Of a DNA stretch of 64,000 nt, positions 1-8,900 are shown one piece after another (the first letter of the stretch is position 1; every line of letters begins with the position of its first letter). The position numbers and the translations under genes are program-made. Under the pieces are notes generated by a model. It worked only from the letters and a program-made list of their open reading frames with translations. It was not told the origin of the DNA and searched no databases. Location: NCBI GenBank assembly GCA_030340625.1, contig JAOPHQ010005729.1, positions 100,865-164,864 on the forward strand. Direction: 5' to 3'. Source of the stretch: Merluccius polli. Lineage: Eukaryota > Chordata > Actinopteri > Gadiformes > Merlucciidae.

Positions 1-493
1 GATTTTATTTATAAATTAAGTATTTCCTTAGCTTTCTTGCCTTTTGGTCAAACAGTAACTTCTACTAGTTCTACTTTGCCAGCTGTCAATTGAAGGTCAT
101 CTTGATAACATTTTTATGTAGACAAATATTTGTTTTTTAAATGATTGTGAATTAATCAATAATCAAAGTTGTCGGTTCCAAATTGAATGTTTTGTTTACC
201 TCTGTCTAAGATGTCTGACATTTGTTTACCGCTTCTAACAAGGCCTGTGAGCCAATATTGTAACGGCGTTGGCGTCGCGTGGCATCTCTGTGTCATCAGC
301 GGTCAAGGTTGCCAGTTAGTGTTAGTAGGTTGTGGCAGGGTTGCTCCCGGCCACACGCCACCTAAGTGGCTTTCCTTGGGGCCCTCCGACACAGGACACG
401 GGCAGATGTTAGTTGCAAGATGTTTATTGGAGATAAAGGCAGGTGGTATTCGCCGAGCTGATGTTTAAGCTGCCATGACAGTGGCTCCTCGTC

Positions 494-613
494 GAGTGTG
501 TGTGTTGATGGCTGGTTTATCCTGGGTACCATGATTGCTCATGCACCCCAGTTGTGCAGCCCCACCCAGCCAGAGTCCAATCAGTCTGAACCAGCCATCA
601 ACAGCACACACTC
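494..613. repeat. Foldback (inverted repeat) in tfcp2l1 intron
   Basis: A perfect 15-bp inverted repeat (503-517 with 589-603, core GTTGATGGCTGGTT) extends outward with one small bulge to GAGTGTGTG and its complement, giving arms of about 24 bases round a 71-base loop. It could be a MITE or a long RNA hairpin. No target-site duplication was identified. Confidence 0.6.
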
Positions 614-950
614 CACATACACCCTCCACATAGGTGTTCAGTGTTAGTGGAAAAAGGGCTGAGTTTGATGGTAAGGGCCCGGCTTTACTCCTACTACTCT
701 TTCTACACTGAGTCTGTCCGAGTCTCACTCCACTCGACCACGACATGTGCAGGTTGTGCAACGAACTGGCGACCTCTTGAGGGGGCGTGTGCTTCGAGCA
801 ACAGCGGTGTTAATGCAATGGGAGGGGGAGTGCGACGTCTAGTGGCTGAATGTTATCAACAGCACCTTTTAAAATAAAGTGTTGCATACAAGAAATATGT
901 GACTAGAAAGCCCTTTTTTTTCTAGTCCCTTTTTCTACATTCATAGTGTG

Positions 951-952
951 TG

Positions 953-991
<39 letters not shown>
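951..991. repeat. (CT)n microsatellite
   Basis: CT-rich simple repeat about 40 bases upstream of the acceptor at 1033; it adds to the polypyrimidine context of that splice site. Confidence 0.9.
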
Positions 992-1033
992 GTTGGTTTC
1001 CCTTGTCTGTGAATGTCTCTCGCTCCCTCTTAG

Positions 1034-1143
1034 TGTTCCCCGTGGCCAGATGCCCTGAGTGTCGGCAGTGCTAACAGCCCAGCGAACAGCACGCCCTCGC
1101 CGGTGTACCACAGCTCCCCCACGTCCTACACGTTCACAGATGG
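1034..1143 (+). CDS. tfcp2l1: tfcp2l1 exon (linker, CSPWPD)
   Basis: Acceptor ctcttag, donor GG|gtgagt. Phase 0 start reading CSPWPDALSVGSAN, a Ser/Pro-rich linker as in CP2 factors. Ends two bases into a Gly codon. Confidence 0.88.
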
Positions 1144-4100
1144 GTGAGTACTGAGCCAGGACACCCCTCGAACATGGACATTTTGTATGTCTGATTTGTA
1201 TTTAAACTAGAAAACAACTGGATTTCTTCAAGTAGCACAGGGAATTCAGAAGATAATTTTAGCAGTTATGTCCAAGTCTGCTCAATGTAACGCTAACTGT
1301 GCATTACAGGCTTTTTGTAGTTTTTAAACGGTATGAGAAGGAATTATATGATTTTTGTGAGTGTTTTACCTTTTGGATTTGGGCTTTAAATAGTTAACCC
1401 ACACATCTAATACTTCTGGAAAAACAACATTTCTGAATTCTTATCTTTGTCAAGAGAGGGTTGATAATGCAAAGGTGAGTTCATTTTGACCTCTTGGTTA
1501 TGCCGGGGTTGTATATAAGTGGCTTATCTGACCACACAAACCCCAGGGACATCAACGCTGTTGCATAACGTGAGTCCAGTGTTGCGCAACAAATTCACTT
1601 ATCCGCACGTTGAAAATGAAAACGTCCCTTTTTTAAAAGATGTCCTTTAAACAATCGGTCAGAGTTCATCCGCTCTCGTCCAGAACCGCTTTATTCCCAT
1701 GTGCTCTCTTCCTCACACGCATGTTTTTTCCTAGCAACTGCTCTCCAAACCAGCAGGGAGAGCTGCTCCTGACCAGCTGCTCTGATGTAAGTAACGGTGA
1801 AGGGCAGTTCAGTGTGGAAGTGTTAATGCGCTCGCTCTCTTGTTCCTTTTTAGGCCATTATTTGGAGCGGATGCTGTGCTGCAACAGTAAACTCATTTCA
1901 AAGGACTGTTCTTCTTTTTGACATGTAGCACCTACTGCCCTCCTTCTCGCCGCCAGACACACAGCAGTGGCTGCACCAACACAGGTTCTCGCCTTTTTCA
2001 AGGCTCTTCTCCAGCTTCTCAGGTAACATGAGATGTCCCCTCTGCCCTGTCCTGAAAAACAAACAAGACAAACCAAAAATAAGCTAAAACCCCCACAGAC
2101 AATTCAAATGTCATACCACACCTCAGAGACAGCTCTATCTCTGGTGAAATACAGGTTACTGCAATGAGTTTTCTTTGATGGGCTAATGGTGCCTGGTGAT
2201 GTGGCAAGTGACATCCCCTTGCACCAACGTGAGCCAATCAGAAACTGAAATTGCGAATAAGGGACCTACCACACGACGGTGCTGTCCCCGCTGGTTTGTT
2301 TTAGTGAATGGAAACACTGTTTCCATTCAGAGCCACAGTCTGCCTATTGTATTGTGACTCACACAGTGCCCCTGTAGCAGTCCCAAGTCGAATCGCAAGG
2401 ATGTTTTAGCCTTCGTCTTGGGAAGTTGATAATAATTGATATCAATTTCATATTTTCTGTCTAATTGTGAGGTGTTGCTGCTCACTGGTTCAAAGTGTGC
2501 ATGATATTATCATTAAAGACGTCGAGGCTGCTACACACGATGACCGCTACGCAATTTGTTTATCACTTGATTGATTTTCACTCCACACACATGGCCCAAA
2601 AGTGAGACTACTTAATGGAATAAAATAACTTTGTAAGAAATACATGTTATTAAGACAATGAAAGGTTCTCAGGAAAATATTGAGGGATTGCAGTTAAGAA
2701 CATGCATACATAGAATTACCTGTCAAGACACTTTTGCGAATCTGGCCCCGGATCAGGACAGAAGCACGTAGCCGGTGACATCCAGCACGTTGTACTAATG
2801 TGTGTACTGATGTGTTGGTCAATGGTCCAGGCGCTGATTTGCTCAGGATGAACAAGGACGATCTGGTTCAGATCTGTGGGCCTGCCGATGGCATCCGTCT
2901 CTTCAACACCATCAGAGGGAGGTGAGATACCGAAGGTCAAACTGGGTTACCGTTGGTTCACGAAGGGCGTGCCACACCTGGCAAATATTCTGATCATCGT
3001 CAACACAGAGCAGACTTGCAAGAGCGACCAGTACAATGTGAGGCTTTTTTCACAATATACTTTTTTTTTCAAAATATAAACGTTTTTGATTGATTGCTAC
3101 TCCAAGATGATTTATGCATAATTGCTTGTGTACCAGATAAGATAATATAAATGAGTTCTGAAAAATGTCTTCTCCCTTTGTGCATGGCACCCCCCTTTAT
3201 CTACTCATGTAGGCCATTCTTATTGCCAAAGCAATGCATGTTAAACAGAAACAAACAGGTAGAGCCTATATCAGATTACAGGACAGACACAGTGAGAGCA
3301 AAGCAGGCTCTAACTATTCATTCATGTATCAGATGTTTTTATCCAAAACAACTTGAATTCCAATACAGGTCACTAGCCTCATTTCCACCAAACTGGTTCG
3401 TCTGGTTCGTTACACATTTAAAACGGTTATTTTCCCGTTTCCATTGGCAAAAGTTGTGGATGGTATGAAAAATAACCATTCTGTTCAGTGCTGTTCCCAG
3501 TACCATCGTCAACAGAAACATCAATTAGCGTGACAAAGGACTCGATGCACAAACCCGCCATTTTTCTCTCCTGTTAATAAGGTGGTATTTCTCATTGCTG
3601 CCTTCAGCCTTTTATTTAACAAACCTTGCCTATGAACCCCGCCTACATTTTAGGGTAGCTGTTTGCGGTGGAAACGCAAAACAGATCTAGGGTTAGTGGT
3701 TTCAAGGGTACTACACTGAAAGTGTTTGGTGGAAACGAGCCATAAGGAGCAGGTATAGGGGCTAAGTGTCTTGCTCAAGCATGCCTACAGGTAGACTGTG
3801 GACATTGGAAAGCCAGAACCTTTGGGCTGGGACTCAACCCCAAAGCTACACCCCCCCGTTTCTCAGGTGTGTTTTTGTGTTTCCAGGTGTATCCAGCCAC
3901 GCCTCACTATCTACGTGTGCCAGCAGCAGAGCCGCAGCCCACCGCCCTGGAAACCAGGAGGAGGAGACGGTATGCACTGTATTGTCGAAATCAGTATGAT
4001 ACTGGGCAAGCTCTGGCCTGTTGATGTACCCAGAGAAGTCCATTGATGGCATCTTTCCATTGGCACTTTTGGCTGCGCCGAGTCAAACCATGCAAATCAA

Positions 4101-4493
4101 TGCAAATGACAAGCGTGTCATCAGCTAAACACACACCTTCAAGCGGGTAGCCCTGTTGTCATGGAGATGCGAAAGCCAAGCCGCGCCGAGTCAAGCCAAG
4201 CCAGCACATGTGTACGGAAAAGGGCTATAAGAATTTGATGGCACCTATACCTAACCAAAATTGTCATCTTGGCTGTTGGTGTTATGGCCGCTCACATCAA
4301 CAGTGGTTTGCTGGAAACTTCTTGTTTATTTCCCCTCCCTGCAGTCTACCATGCACTCTACCTGGAGGAGCTGACCCTGGTGGACCTGTCTGAGAAGATC
4401 GCCTTGCTTTACAACGTCACTCCACAGCAGATCACAGCCATCTACAGACAGGGGCCCACCGGCATCCACATCCTGGTGTCTAATGAGGTGCGT

Positions 4494-4563
<70 letters not shown>

Positions 4564-5016
4564 CAGACATGTCCTGGCCTGAGCCCTTGCTCAATAACAC
4601 CACAGAAACCTTATCTGTGGATTATTGACCAGATTCTATTGTGTCAGAATGATGTCGATATTTTTAGTGTCACGGACGGCACACCCAGGGAGTGACTTAA
4701 CAGTGTGATATTATTGTGTGTTCCTTGCTTGTTTTAGATGGTACAAAACCTCACAGAAGAAACAAACTTCATCATAAGCACAATACGAGGTAACTAACTG
4801 AAAACGATAGAAAATGAATCTGAATAGGAATGATATTCTGTTGCCAGTTTACTTCAAGTTTCATGTTAATACCACAAGTAGAACAACCTTTGATTCACAC
4901 TAGCAGCTATTCAGATAAACGTCAACATATATGTTAATGGTGTCCTGTTCATTTGTTTATTTGCTCGTCTCTTCACAGATGAAAACACTGAAGGTTACCA
5001 TGTGGTGTTAAAATGA
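1034..5016 (+). CDS. tfcp2l1: Transcription factor CP2-like 1 (CP2/LSF family), 3' part of gene
   Basis: Eight coding exons can be joined: 1034-1143, 1735-1796, 1957-2022, 2831-2921, 3887-3969, 4345-4487, 4738-4789 and 4979-5016. They total 645 bases, exactly 215 codons including the stop. The product is the C-terminal 214 residues of a CP2-family factor: a CSPWPD start typical of the linker, then TQQWL, the SAM-like segment with DDLVQICGPADGIRLFN, the RLTIYVCQQQ strand, and the C-terminal oligomerisation domain with VYHALYLEEL, YRQGPTGIHILVSNEMVQN and the closing YHVVLK. CP2 factors are nuclear, bind DNA as dimers or tetramers and regulate epithelial and pluripotency genes. The DNA-binding domain lies upstream of the window. 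The paralogue call (TFCP2L1 rather than TFCP2 or UBP1) rests mainly on the convergent neighbour gli2, as in human 2q14.2; sequence by eye fits the family but does not separate the paralogues alone. Confidence 0.88.
1735..1796 (+). CDS. tfcp2l1: tfcp2l1 exon (linker), donor choice set by phase
   Basis: Acceptor tttcctag. Two donors compete: gtaagt at 1787 and gtgaag at 1797. Only the second (62-base exon) joins in frame to the next exon and makes the total divisible by three, so it was chosen although the first looks stronger. Confidence 0.65.
1957..2022 (+). CDS. tfcp2l1: tfcp2l1 exon (TQQWL)
   Basis: Acceptor gccgccag, donor TCAG|gtaaca. Encodes TQQWLHQHRFSPFSRLF, matching the conserved TQQWL-x-x-x-RFS start of the CP2 SAM-like domain. 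Confidence 0.85.
2463..2700 (+). repeat. Dispersed repeat, copy 1
   Basis: Same orientation as the copy at 53069-53339. Lies in a tfcp2l1 intron. No terminal repeats found; the element boundaries are those of visible similarity. Confidence 0.75.
2831..2921 (+). CDS. tfcp2l1: tfcp2l1 exon (SAM-like domain)
   Basis: Acceptor gtccag, donor AG|gtgaga. Encodes GADLLRMNKDDLVQICGP followed by ADGIRLFN, the most conserved segment of the CP2 family, which secures the family call. Confidence 0.95.
3377..3741. mobile_element. hAT-like MITE inside an older repeat
   Basis: TTTCCACCAAAC on the left and GTTTGGTGGAAACGAGCC on the right are inverted. It splits a fish SINE-like sequence: the part before (TTTTTATCCAAAACAACTTG) and after (GTCTTGCTCAAGCATGCC, GGGCTGGGACTCAACCCC) belong together. 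Confidence 0.65.
3887..3969 (+). CDS. tfcp2l1: tfcp2l1 exon (RLTIYVCQQQ)
   Basis: Acceptor tttccag, donor GACG|gtatgc. Encodes PRLTIYVCQQQ and a polar linker rich in Pro and Gly. An older repeat lies directly upstream. Confidence 0.88.
4345..4487 (+). CDS. tfcp2l1: tfcp2l1 exon (C-terminal oligomerisation domain)
   Basis: Acceptor ccctgcag, donor GAG|gtgcgt. Encodes YHALYLEELTLVDLSEKIAL and YRQGPTGIHILVSNE, diagnostic of the CP2 C-terminal domain. The donor is weak and is followed after nine bases by a 65-base (CA)n run. Confidence 0.95.
4497..4561. repeat. (CA)n microsatellite next to tfcp2l1 donor
   Basis: About 32 CA units starting nine bases into the intron after the exon ending at 4487. 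CA repeats in introns are known binding sites for hnRNP L, so length variation could affect splicing. Confidence 0.97.
4738..4789 (+). CDS. tfcp2l1: tfcp2l1 exon (MVQNLTEETNF)
   Basis: Acceptor tgttttag, donor CGAG|gtaact. Phase 0. Encodes MVQNLTEETNFIISTIR, the penultimate conserved stretch of CP2 proteins. Confidence 0.93.
4979..5016 (+). CDS. tfcp2l1: tfcp2l1 last coding exon
   Basis: Acceptor cttcacag. Encodes DENTEGYHVVLK and then TGA. The YHxxLK end is the usual C-terminus of CP2-family proteins. Confidence 0.93.
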
Positions 5017-5930
5017 GGAAGTCTCTGGTGCCCAGTGGAGTGGCTTTCATCTTCGTAGTAGTACAGGCCTTGGTCACCCAGCGGCCATCCTGGTTAGATG
5101 CTACGTGTAAGGCCCCTTAGAGTAGTTGTATGTAGCCTGTTTATAAAGCGACTGATATGGTATTGACAGGGTTCCCTTCCCCACAACGTTATGTACTGTT
5201 TTTTACATACAATATCATCCAATGAAGATCAATATCAATTTGCATTCACTGTAGTCTTTGGGGAGGTTTATTTTTTTCCTCTTTGTCTTTTTTCGTTGTT
5301 GTGTTCTCTTAAGTTATTGATTATTATTTGATATGTCTGTGTAATTAGCGATAAACAGATGAACCGCGTACAACTTAAGCCATCCACATGTACATGTTTT
5401 AATAAGTCAGGAATACAGTTTATTTGATAATATATGTATATATGTATACAAAGGGAAATACCTTTGAATTTTTTTAGACATACTCATCACATGGTCTTTC
5501 AAATGAAATGTAAATTCCTCATGGTTACACACACATAAATGTACAAATGAACAAAATTAGTATGTGGTATAATAGCAAAAATACATTTGTTGTGCGTCAT
5601 CTCACTTCAGTTTTATTTGACTTCCTTCTCCCAGTTATTCATTGCTGTGTAAATCTTGCATAACAGTATGTTGGCCAGAAATGCCTTCGGTTTACTGGGT
5701 CTCTTTCCTTTCCACTACAAGGAGATGTTTGACTAAGCATGATTCATGTCCTGCTGTACATGCTACAATGGTATTTGCTTGATGAATGTGAAATAAATAA
5801 GTAGACATTTCAAGTGTGACCTTGACTGTAAGTATGCAGCCTACTGCCTCTGTGCTCAAATGCATGACTAGTCATATTTTCAACTGCCATGCCTATGAGG
5901 GTATTTTATTTAAAAAATAAAGCATTTTGC
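5017..5930 (+). other. tfcp2l1: tfcp2l1 3' UTR
   Basis: AT-rich, stop-filled sequence after the stop codon. AATAAA signals occur at 5792-5797 and 5916-5921; either could end the transcript. No other gene seen. Confidence 0.6.
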
Positions 5931-6296
5931 AGAGTTGTCATTATTTTACAATGTATAAAAATACATAATTTTAGAGTACCCAGGATTTTCATGGTGTAGA
6001 GAGCGGCCTTTTACAGGTAAATTCAATGAAATTAGATTAGATCTTGCCTCTAAAATCAGCAAGAAGAAATCGAATAATTCTTAATTGTTCAGGTGTTTCG
6101 AGTAGCTTATCAAACTAGCTGTTAGGTGCATGGAAATAACGTGTTTTGGGACTACTCCTTTTTTGGTTGCGATGAAGACATCACTGACACAGCTCCTGAA
6201 GTTACATTTTCTCATCCAGTTTAGCTACTATAGCACTATGGACATGAGAAAGTTTGTATACTGTGTTGGGTGCTCCCAATGAGCTACTCCCATTTG

Positions 6297-6421
6297 AACC
6301 ATATTTATAGTAGTCTTTTTATTATCATCTTTTTATAATTATATCATTTAAATGACCCGTCAGGTCAAGTAAGGCAGTAGGTTTTCTTTTCCTGTCAGGT
6401 TGCCCTACCCATGTTTTAACC

Positions 6422-6512
<91 letters not shown>

Positions 6513-6656
6513 TTATACCATTAAACCATATTTATAGTAGTCTTTTTATTATCATCTTTTTATAATTATATCATTTAAATGACCCGTCAGGTCAAGTAAG
6601 GCAGTAGGTTTTCTTTTCCTGTCAGGTTGCCCTACCCATGTTTTAATCACATATAT

Positions 6657-6730
<74 letters not shown>
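6297..6730. repeat. Tandem duplication (227-bp unit) with two (TA)n tracts
   Basis: The segment from 6297 recurs from 6524 with almost no difference (shared AACCATATTTATAGTAGTC and GACCCGTCAGGTCAAGTAAG). Each copy ends in a long (TA)n run (6429-6507, 6667-6730). This is a recent unequal duplication, or a possible assembly duplication at a TA tract. Confidence 0.9.
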
Positions 6731-6732
<2 letters not shown>

Positions 6733-6839
6733 ATTCTGATAGATACTTCCCACACAATGACCTACCTACACAATGAATGACCGACATTTGGATGGAGATT
6801 TGCATTACAGTGTGAACTTCAGCAACCCCCCCCCCCCAC

Positions 6840-7053
6840 CTAGCCTGGCTCCGCCCTCCGACGTACTTCCGCTCAATTTTCATTTCCCTTCAGTACTAGG
6901 TCTGGGTATTCGGCATATTCGCGGGTTTTCTCCCGGTAAAGTTTTACCGGTCCAATCAGCGAACAGGAGGCGCGGCCTGAGAACAGTGACGTAGAGGTCG
7001 TGCGCGAATTTCAGTTATTGAGCGTAAGTACGGAGGCGGGCGGAACCAGGCTA
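6840..7053. mobile_element. MITE in SAMD9L-like promoter region
   Basis: Ends are inverted copies: TAGCCTGGCTCCGCCCTCCG on the left and CGGAGGCGGGCGGAACCAGG plus CTA on the right. GC-rich interior with an inverted repeat (CCGGTAAA-GT-TTTACCGG). It contains TTTTCATTTCCC at 6878, one mismatch from an interferon-stimulated response element core. Confidence 0.6.
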
Positions 7054-7359
7054 ATGCTAATGCTCACTGCATCTGCCGTTTGTATACTGCGCGCAACGTG
7101 GTTTCTGGCGCATGAAATACGTCACGACCAAACGTTAGCGATTGGTTATGGCAGATTCGGAGTGGCACTGGGCAGATCCAATAGTTTTAAACTTCAACAG
7201 AGCACCCGCCTTCAGTTAGTTAACAATTGTCAATGGTGAGTGGCCAGACTCTCTGTACAAATGAAATGTAGTACGAGAGGCTGGTGACCAGGCTACCCCC
7301 CACCGCCCCCCCCCAAAAAAAAAAAACCAACCAAAAAGCCGCCCCTGCACAGCAGCGGC

Positions 7360-7536
7360 GCAGTTAGGTTTCGTTTCTGTGAAAAGAGACCGGAATGGGG
7401 GGGGGGGGGGGGGAGAGAGACTTCCTACTTCTCCATCTTCCTACTTCTCCTCTCTTCCGCAGTACAGACCGACCAGGGCTGAGGACGGACACCAGACGAG
7501 GACGGACGGACGGACGAGCACACGTCCACCGCCAAG
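7360..7536 (+). promoter_or_regulatory. Probable promoter and non-coding first exon of SAMD9L-like gene
   Basis: A CpG-rich stretch ends at 7536 with CCAAG|gtaagt, a strong donor that fits the coding-exon acceptor at 8823. TTTCGTTTCTGTG at 7369 resembles two interferon-factor half-sites, but with five-base rather than six-base spacing. No TATA box seen. An alternative donor lies near 7236. Exon start is not defined. Confidence 0.45.
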
Positions 7537-7612
7537 GTAAGTCCAGTTACTTGCTGTGTTGTTAATGCGTCTCCGAGGCGGCGGCGGCGACGCCTGCTGT
7601 GGCGTACTTATC

Positions 7613-7668
7613 CAAGTCCAGGTCCAGGACCGGGTCCGGGTCCAGGTCCAGGTCCAGGTCCAGGTCCG
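7613..7668. repeat. Hexamer minisatellite (GGTCCA)n
   Basis: About nine units of GGTCCA/GGTCCG directly after the first-exon donor; the first part of the SAMD9L-like intron. Confidence 0.85.
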
Positions 7669-7732
7669 TGTTTCCTGCCTTAGCATGATGGTTCAACGTG
7701 GGGAAATACACATTTTAAAAAAGTGTAAAAAA

Positions 7733-7734
<2 letters not shown>

Positions 7735-7815
<81 letters not shown>
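7735..7815. repeat. (TA)n microsatellite
   Basis: About 40 TA units in the SAMD9L-like first intron. Confidence 0.97.
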
Positions 7816-7817
<2 letters not shown>

Positions 7818-7916
7818 CGAGGCTGACTAAAACGTCATTCTGCCTTATGAAACGTTTTCGGTAAATAAGAGAGAAGTGGAGAAGACGAGAGGGAGACACA
7901 GATTAACACATTAGGT

Positions 7917-7982
7917 GTATGTATGTGTGTGTGTATGCGTGTGTGTGTGTATGCGTGCGTGCGTGTGTGTGTGTGTATCTAT
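7917..7982. repeat. (GT)n/ATGT-rich microsatellite
   Basis: Interrupted GT repeat with ATGC and CGTG variants. Confidence 0.9.
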
Positions 7983-8059
7983 GTAGTGGTACAAAAAGGT
8001 GGGTAAACTATGAATTAACTTTTTTCCGGTCCAAATGTGTGGGTGGCATCTGCTCTCTG

Positions 8060-8425
8060 GTCCTCTCGCTTAGTCCTCTCTCCATTTCTCCTCCCTCTGT
8101 CCCTTCTCTCTTCGTTCCTCCTCTCTCTGTCCCTCCTGTCTTCGTTCCTCCTCTCTGTCCCTCCTCTCTTCGTTCCTCCTCTGTCCCTCCTCTCTTCATT
8201 CCTCCTCTCTGTTTCTACCCTCTGTCCCTCCTCTCTCTGTTCCTACCGTCTCTGTCCATCCTCTTTTCCTTCCTCCTCTCTCTTTTCTCCTGTCTTTGTT
8301 CCTCCTCTCTCTGTCTCTCCTCTCTTCGTTCCTCCTCTTTGTCCCTCCTCTCTCTGTTTCCACCGTCTTTGTCCCTCCTCTCTTCGTCCCTCCTCTCTCT
8401 GTTCCTCCTCTCTGTGTGTTCTCTT
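8060..8425. repeat. Pyrimidine minisatellite
   Basis: Irregular units of about 20-30 bases built from TCCCTCCTCTCTTCGTTCC. The strand is nearly pure pyrimidine over 360 bases, able to form triplex DNA. Long open frames here (Leu/Ser/Pro only) are repeat artefacts. Confidence 0.9.
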
Positions 8426-8876
8426 CGCTTCCTGCATCACTGTCTGATTCACCACTGTCAGCAAAACAAAGTTTAAAATGGAGAAGAGGGCTTCAGCACA
8501 CCATGTCACGTTAATGTTAGCATTTTAAAGTGATTCTAACGTAACTGGCATCGGCAGGAGGAGGCTTGCTTTTTTGACATTTAAGAAAACGCTGTGTATC
8601 CTTTTTACAGGAGTCTCCCTCACTTGCGTCCTTTCCTTGCTAAGTTCCCCCCACCGAGGATGCATGGAGAGGCTGCTCTCGTGTATCCTTGTATATCTGT
8701 CAAATAAATGAGGTAATAATGGAACCTTTCTCTCACTTATTATTATACCAGCAACAATAACTTTGTGTATATTTGTGTATACAATCATTGTCTTTATTTA
8801 ATATATTTCTTTATTTTTTGCAGCTTTGATGATGACCTAAGATACATACAACATACAACGCCAACAAGCGTCCACC

Positions 8877-8900
8877 ATGGCAACACAGGATGAAGTTACG
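8877..8900 (+). CDS. samd9l: samd9l-like start exon
   Basis: Exon 8824-8900 begins after tttttttgcag. The last 24 bases encode MATQDEVT in phase 0. Short start exons before the giant exon are unusual for mammalian SAMD9L, which has its coding region in a single exon, so this is a fish-type arrangement. Confidence 0.7.

Larger units (their letters stand above)
1..1033 (+). other. tfcp2l1: tfcp2l1 intron (partial, 5' side of window)
   Basis: No coding exon was found here. The stretch ends in a pyrimidine-rich tract, a (CT)n run and the acceptor of the first visible tfcp2l1 exon. It holds the foldback at 494-613. Exons for the CP2 DNA-binding domain must lie upstream of the window. Confidence 0.6.

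Noticed and set aside
2922..3037. Open stretch after the SAM-like tfcp2l1 exon (KVKLGYRWFTKGVPHLANIL)
   Set aside because: It is out of frame with the exon before it, follows a good donor, and matches no CP2 or other family that I recognise.
7919..8476. Open frames up to 185 codons, Leu/Ser/Pro-rich
   Set aside because: Translation of the pyrimidine minisatellite; both strands and several frames are open in the same way.
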